A DNA stretch of 38,053 bases from Pseudomonadota bacterium (GTDB lineage: Bacteria > Pseudomonadota > Gammaproteobacteria > Burkholderiales > Burkholderiaceae_C), in assembly GCA_018242005.1 (NCBI GenBank), contig JAFECU010000098.1, forward strand, positions 1 to 38,053. The letters are read 5' to 3'. Below are positions 34,932-38,053 of this stretch, piece by piece. Both the position numbers and the translations under genes were made by a program. Below the pieces are notes generated by a model. It was not told where the DNA came from, ran no database searches, and worked only from the letters and a program-made list of their open reading frames with translations. How positions within the stretch are numbered: position 1 is the first letter of the stretch; the number at the start of each line of letters is the position of its first letter.

Positions 34932-35852
34932 TCACAGCCAGTCGCGGCGCTGCAGAAAGCGTTCGGTCAGCTCGGCCTCGGGCGTGCCCGGGGCGTCCTC
35001 GCGCTGGTAAACCCAAGCCGCCTGCGGGGGCATGGACAGCAGGATGGACTCGGTACGCCCGCCCGACTGCAGGCCGAAATGCGTGCCGCGGTCCCAGACC
35101 AGGTTGAACTCCACATAGCGCCCGCGGCGGTAGAGCTGGAACTCGCGCTCGCGCTCGCCGTGCGGCATGTCCATACGCCGGTGCACGATGGGCAGGTAGG
35201 CATTCAGGAAGGCATCGCCCACGCTCTGCGTCATGGCCAGGCTGCGCTCGAGGCCGAGCTCGGAAAAATCGTCGAAGAAGATGCCGCCCACGCCACGCTG
35301 TTCGTTGCGGTGCTTCAGATAGAAGTATTCATCGCACCAGGCCTTGAAGCGCGGGTACAGGCCCGCGCCAAACGGCGCCAGCGCGTCACGGCAGCTGCGG
35401 TGAAAGTGCACCGCGTCTTCCTCGAAGCCATAGTAGGGCGTCAGATCCATGCCGCCGCCGAACCAGCAGGTGGGTTCATGCCCGGGCCGGTGCGCGGCAA
35501 TCATGCGCACGTTCATGTGCACCGTGGGCACATAGGGGTTCTGCGGGTGAAAAACGAGCGACACGCCCATGGCCTCGAACGGCGCGCCGGCCAGCTCGGG
35601 CCGGTGCTGCGTGGCCGAGGGTGGCAACTGCGGCCCGCGCACATGCGAGAAGCCGCAGCCGGCACGCTCGAACACGCGCCCGCCTTCCAGGATGCGCGTG
35701 ATGCCATCGCCCTGCAGGGGCGAACCGGGTTCGCGCTGCCAGGCGTCGGAACGAAAGCGCGCCCCGCCCTGCTCCTGCGGTCCTTCCACATCCTCCAGCG
35801 CCGCCGTTATGCGCGACTGCAGGCCTTCGAGGTAATTTCGAAAGTCACCCAT
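34932..35852 (-). CDS. hemF: oxygen-dependent coproporphyrinogen III oxidase
   Basis: A 306-residue cytoplasmic enzyme that decarboxylates two propionates of coproporphyrinogen III using O2, in heme synthesis. Conserved blocks include [12 protein letters not shown], the [22 protein letters not shown] signature region, [10 protein letters not shown] and the C-terminal [15 protein letters not shown]. The start [15 protein letters not shown] is typical. It lies in the purD-hemF-rsfS order on the minus strand. As an aerobic enzyme it cannot supply heme for anaerobic denitrification, so an anaerobic HemN is expected elsewhere (inference). Confidence 0.96.
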   Translation of the reverse strand: MGDFRNYLEGLQSRITAALEDVEGPQEQGGARFRSDAWQREPGSPLQGDGITRILEGGRVFERAGCGFSHVRGPQLPPSATQHRPELAGAPFEAMGVSLVFHPQNPYVPTVHMNVRMIAAHRPGHEPTCWFGGGMDLTPYYGFEEDAVHFHRSCRDALAPFGAGLYPRFKAWCDEYFYLKHRNEQRGVGGIFFDDFSELGLERSLAMTQSVGDAFLNAYLPIVHRRMDMPHGEREREFQLYRRGRYVEFNLVWDRGTHFGLQSGGRTESILLSMPPQAAWVYQREDAPGTPEAELTERFLQRRDWL

Positions 35853-35940
35853 GGTTCAACTGTCTGTGCTGCTGCGCAAAAATAAGCGCAACCCAGGCGA
35901 GGGCAGCCGCGCAATGGCCGCCCCGCCGCGCTGGCTGCGG

Positions 35941-35990
35941 CCCCCTTCCCACGCGCAGCGCGAGAGAAGGGGGAAGCCGCGAAGCGGCTC
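35941..35990. repeat. pair of GC-rich hairpins between purD and hemF
   Basis: CCCCCTTC with GAAGGGGG (35941-35973, inner CGCG stem) and AGCCGC-GAA-GCGGCT (35975-35990) occur in the 152-bp gap. Such 'AGCCGCTTCGCGGCT'-like hairpins are common in Burkholderiales intergenic DNA. No T-run follows on either strand, so this is more likely a repeat or processing structure than a terminator. Confidence 0.5.
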
Positions 35991-36004
35991 AGGGGGTTGT
36001 CGCC

Positions 36005-37285
36005 TCATTTGACGGCGCGGTAGCCGATGTCGCGGCGGTACTGCGCGCCGTCGAAGTAGATGCCGCGGGCCACGTCATACACGCGCTGCTGCGCCTGTTT
36101 CACGTTGTCGGCCAGGGCCGTCACGCACAGCACGCGCCCGCCGCTGGTGCGCACCACGCCGTCATCGTCAAGCTGGGTGCCGGCATGGAACACCATGGCA
36201 TCGTCCTCGTCATGCGGCAGGCCGGTGATGGCGTCACCCTTGCGCGGAGCCTCGGGGTAGCCATGCGCGGCCATGACCACACCGAGCGCCGTGCGGCGGT
36301 CCCACTGCAGCTCAACCTGGTCCAGCCTGCCGTCCACGGCCGCACCCAGCACCTCGACCAGGTCGCTTTTCAAGCGCATCAGAATGGGCTGGGTCTCGGG
36401 GTCGCCCATGCGGCAGTTGAATTCCAGCGTCTTGGGGTGGCCCGTGGCGTCGATCATCAGGCCGGCGTACAGAAAGCCCGTGTAAGGGATGCCGTCCTTT
36501 TCCATGCCGCGCACGGTGGGCAGGATGACCTCGCGCATGGCGCGCGCATGCACGTCGGCCGTGACCACGGGTGCGGGCGAATACGCGCCCATGCCGCCGG
36601 TGTTGGGGCCCTGGTCGCCGTCCTTGAGGCGCTTGTGGTCCTGGCTCGTGGCCAGGGCGACGACGTTCTTGCCGTCACACAGGACGATGAAGGAGGCCTC
36701 CTCGCCCTCGAGGAATGCCTCGATCACCACGCGTGCGCCGCCTTCGTTGTGCGCCACGCCGTACTTGTTGTCCACCAGCATGAAGTCCACGGCGTCGTGG
36801 GCTTCCCTAGCAGTGGTGGCCACCACCACGCCCTTGCCCGCGGCCAGACCGTCGGCCTTGATGACGATGGGCGCGCCCAGCCGGTCCACGAAGGCGTGGG
36901 CCGCAGCCGGGTCGGTGAAGGTGTCGTAGTCCGCCGTGGGAATGCCGTGGCGGCGCATGAAGGCCTTGGAGAAGGCCTTGGAGCTCTCGAGCTGTGCGGC
37001 CGCCTTGGTGGGCCCGAAGATGCGCAGGCCGTGGGCGCGGAACTCGTCGACCACGCCCGCGGCCAGCGGTGCCTCGGGGCCGACCACCGTCAGCCCAATC
37101 TTCTGCGCCTGCGCCCATTCGCGCAGCGCCACCGGGTCGGTGATGGGCAGGTTCTCGTAGCGGGGCGACAGGGCCGTGCCGCCGTTGCCCGGCGCCACGT
37201 AGACCTTGGTGGTCCTGGGGGACTGGCTCAGCTTCCAGGCCAGTGCGTGTTCCCGGCCGCCGCCGCCAATGACTAGGATTTTCAT
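36005..37285 (-). CDS. purD: phosphoribosylamine--glycine ligase (GAR synthetase)
   Basis: A 426-residue ATP-grasp enzyme of purine synthesis that joins phosphoribosylamine and glycine. It starts MKILVIGGGGREHALAWKLSQS, the PurD opening, with APGNGGTA. The ATP-binding region is PIVIKADGLAAGKGV, and catalytic acidic residues lie in YTGFLYAGLMI and LEFNCRMGDPETQ. The length is normal. It lies 18 bp downstream of yebC, so probably the same transcript. Confidence 0.97.
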   Translation of the reverse strand: MKILVIGGGGREHALAWKLSQSPRTTKVYVAPGNGGTALSPRYENLPITDPVALREWAQAQKIGLTVVGPEAPLAAGVVDEFRAHGLRIFGPTKAAAQLESSKAFSKAFMRRHGIPTADYDTFTDPAAAHAFVDRLGAPIVIKADGLAAGKGVVVATTAREAHDAVDFMLVDNKYGVAHNEGGARVVIEAFLEGEEASFIVLCDGKNVVALATSQDHKRLKDGDQGPNTGGMGAYSPAPVVTADVHARAMREVILPTVRGMEKDGIPYTGFLYAGLMIDATGHPKTLEFNCRMGDPETQPILMRLKSDLVEVLGAAVDGRLDQVELQWDRRTALGVVMAAHGYPEAPRKGDAITGLPHDEDDAMVFHAGTQLDDDGVVRTSGGRVLCVTALADNVKQAQQRVYDVARGIYFDGAQYRRDIGYRAVK

Positions 37286-37303
37286 AAGTTGTGGCCGGGG
37301 CTC

Positions 37304-38023
37304 CTAGAGCTCAGCGTTGTGGTAGACCTCTTGCACGTCGTCGAGGTCTTCGATCATGTCCAGCAGCTTCTGCATGCGCGCGGCGTCGTCGCCCTCGAGG
37401 GCAATGGTGCTCTCGGGGCGCATGGTGACCTCGGCCACTTCGGGCTTGAGGCCCGCGGCCTCCAGCGCATCGCGCACGGCCTCGAAGTCGGCGGGTGTGG
37501 TCAGCACTTCGATGGCGCCTTCGTCATCGGTGATCACATCCTCGGCGCCGGCCTCCAGCGCCACCTCCATGACCTTGTCCTCGCTGGTGCCTGGAGCATA
37601 GATCAGCTGGCCCACGTTCTTGAATTGAAAGGCCACCGAGCCTTCCGTGCCCATGTTGCCGCCGTACTTGCTGAAGGCATGGCGCACCTCGGCCACGGTG
37701 CGAACACGGTTGTCGGTCATGGTGTCCACGATGATCGCGGCGCCGCCAATGCCGTAGCCTTCATAGCGGATTTCCTCGTAGTTGATGCCTTCGAGGTTGC
37801 CCGACGCCTTGTCGATATTGTACTTGATACGCTCCGCCGGCATGTTGGCGGCCTTGGCCTTGTCGACCGCGAGCCGCAGCCGCGGGTTCATCGACAGGTC
37901 GCCGCCGCCCTGGCGCGCCGCGACCACGATCTCACGGATGATGCGGGTCCAGACCTTGCCGCGCTTTTCGTCCTGGCGGCCCTTGCGGTGCTGGATGTTG
38001 GCCCACTTGGAATGCCCGGCCAT
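37304..38023 (-). CDS. YebC/PmpR-family protein
   Basis: A 239-residue protein of the TACO1/YebC/PmpR family. It opens [23 protein letters not shown], the family signature, with [17 protein letters not shown] and [18 protein letters not shown]. It is annotated as a transcriptional regulator, while other work connects the family with translation of proline-rich stretches; which applies here is not known. AGGAGA lies 7 bases before the ATG at 38023. It is the first gene of the yebC-purD-hemF-rsfS-rlmH-maf series within the window. Nothing more is visible in the last 30 bases. Confidence 0.95.
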   Translation of the reverse strand: MAGHSKWANIQHRKGRQDEKRGKVWTRIIREIVVAARQGGGDLSMNPRLRLAVDKAKAANMPAERIKYNIDKASGNLEGINYEEIRYEGYGIGGAAIIVDTMTDNRVRTVAEVRHAFSKYGGNMGTEGSVAFQFKNVGQLIYAPGTSEDKVMEVALEAGAEDVITDDEGAIEVLTTPADFEAVRDALEAAGLKPEVAEVTMRPESTIALEGDDAARMQKLLDMIEDLDDVQEVYHNAEL

Positions 38024-38053
38024 GGAACGGATCTCCTGCGCCGCCCGGCGGCA

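Overview
The window is GC-rich chromosomal DNA from a denitrifying betaproteobacterium, most likely a Comamonadaceae member of the Acidovorax / Alicycliphilus / Diaphorobacter type. The evidence is the near-identity in layout and motifs of bktB, lptFG, pepA-holC and yebC-purD-hemF to that order. A palindromic intergenic repeat with a conserved 'GATAGCTG' end, typical of the family, is also present, as are Bug-type solute receptors. I found no tRNA, rRNA, CRISPR array, phage or full-length insertion sequence.

Left part (1-13 kb). This is a mixed housekeeping/accessory region. It holds a SAM methyltransferase of somewhat different composition, a phasin-like protein, a periplasmic FKBP isomerase, a soluble hybrid histidine kinase coupled to an RluA-type pseudouridine synthase, and an SDR. 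These are followed by the beta-ketothiolase BktB, a TctC/Bug receptor, UspA, a histidine-rich exported protein with a 2OG-Fe oxygenase, a D-2-hydroxyacid dehydrogenase and a LivK-type receptor. Two good copies (and one decayed copy) of a ~183-bp MITE-like element lie here. Each good copy sits inside the homopolymer tract of an intrinsic terminator.

Middle (13-23 kb). Conserved envelope and information genes: pepA-holC and a small hypothetical gene run divergently from lptF-lptG. Next comes a sulfur/tetrapyrrole set (CbiX-type chelatase, CysB regulator, methionine-type aminotransferase), then a VanZ protein and RNase G.

Right (23-33 kb). This is a complete heme d1 / cytochrome cd1 nitrite reductase cluster. 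cobA/nirE is divergent from nirS-nirC-nirF-nirDLG-nirH-nirJ-nirN, with an FNR/DNR-type box between them, and a DNR-like Crp/Fnr regulator follows. NirE makes precorrin-2. A chelatase (possibly the CbiX-type protein at 17.7 kb) could help supply siroheme. NirDLG plus NirH decarboxylate siroheme, NirJ installs the oxo groups, and NirF and NirN finish heme d1 in the periplasm for NirS, with NirC as a c-type electron carrier. NirD, NirL and NirG are one open reading frame here, with a perfect internal Shine-Dalgarno/ATG at the NirG junction.

Far right (33-38 kb). The conserved yebC-purD-hemF-rsfS-rlmH-maf run is on the minus strand. RNase G, normally next to maf, is 10 kb away on the far side of the nir cluster, which therefore looks inserted between maf and rng. 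nadD, often found between hemF and rsfS, is absent from that spot. RsfS carries a ~110-residue histone H1-like Lys/Ala/Pro tail.
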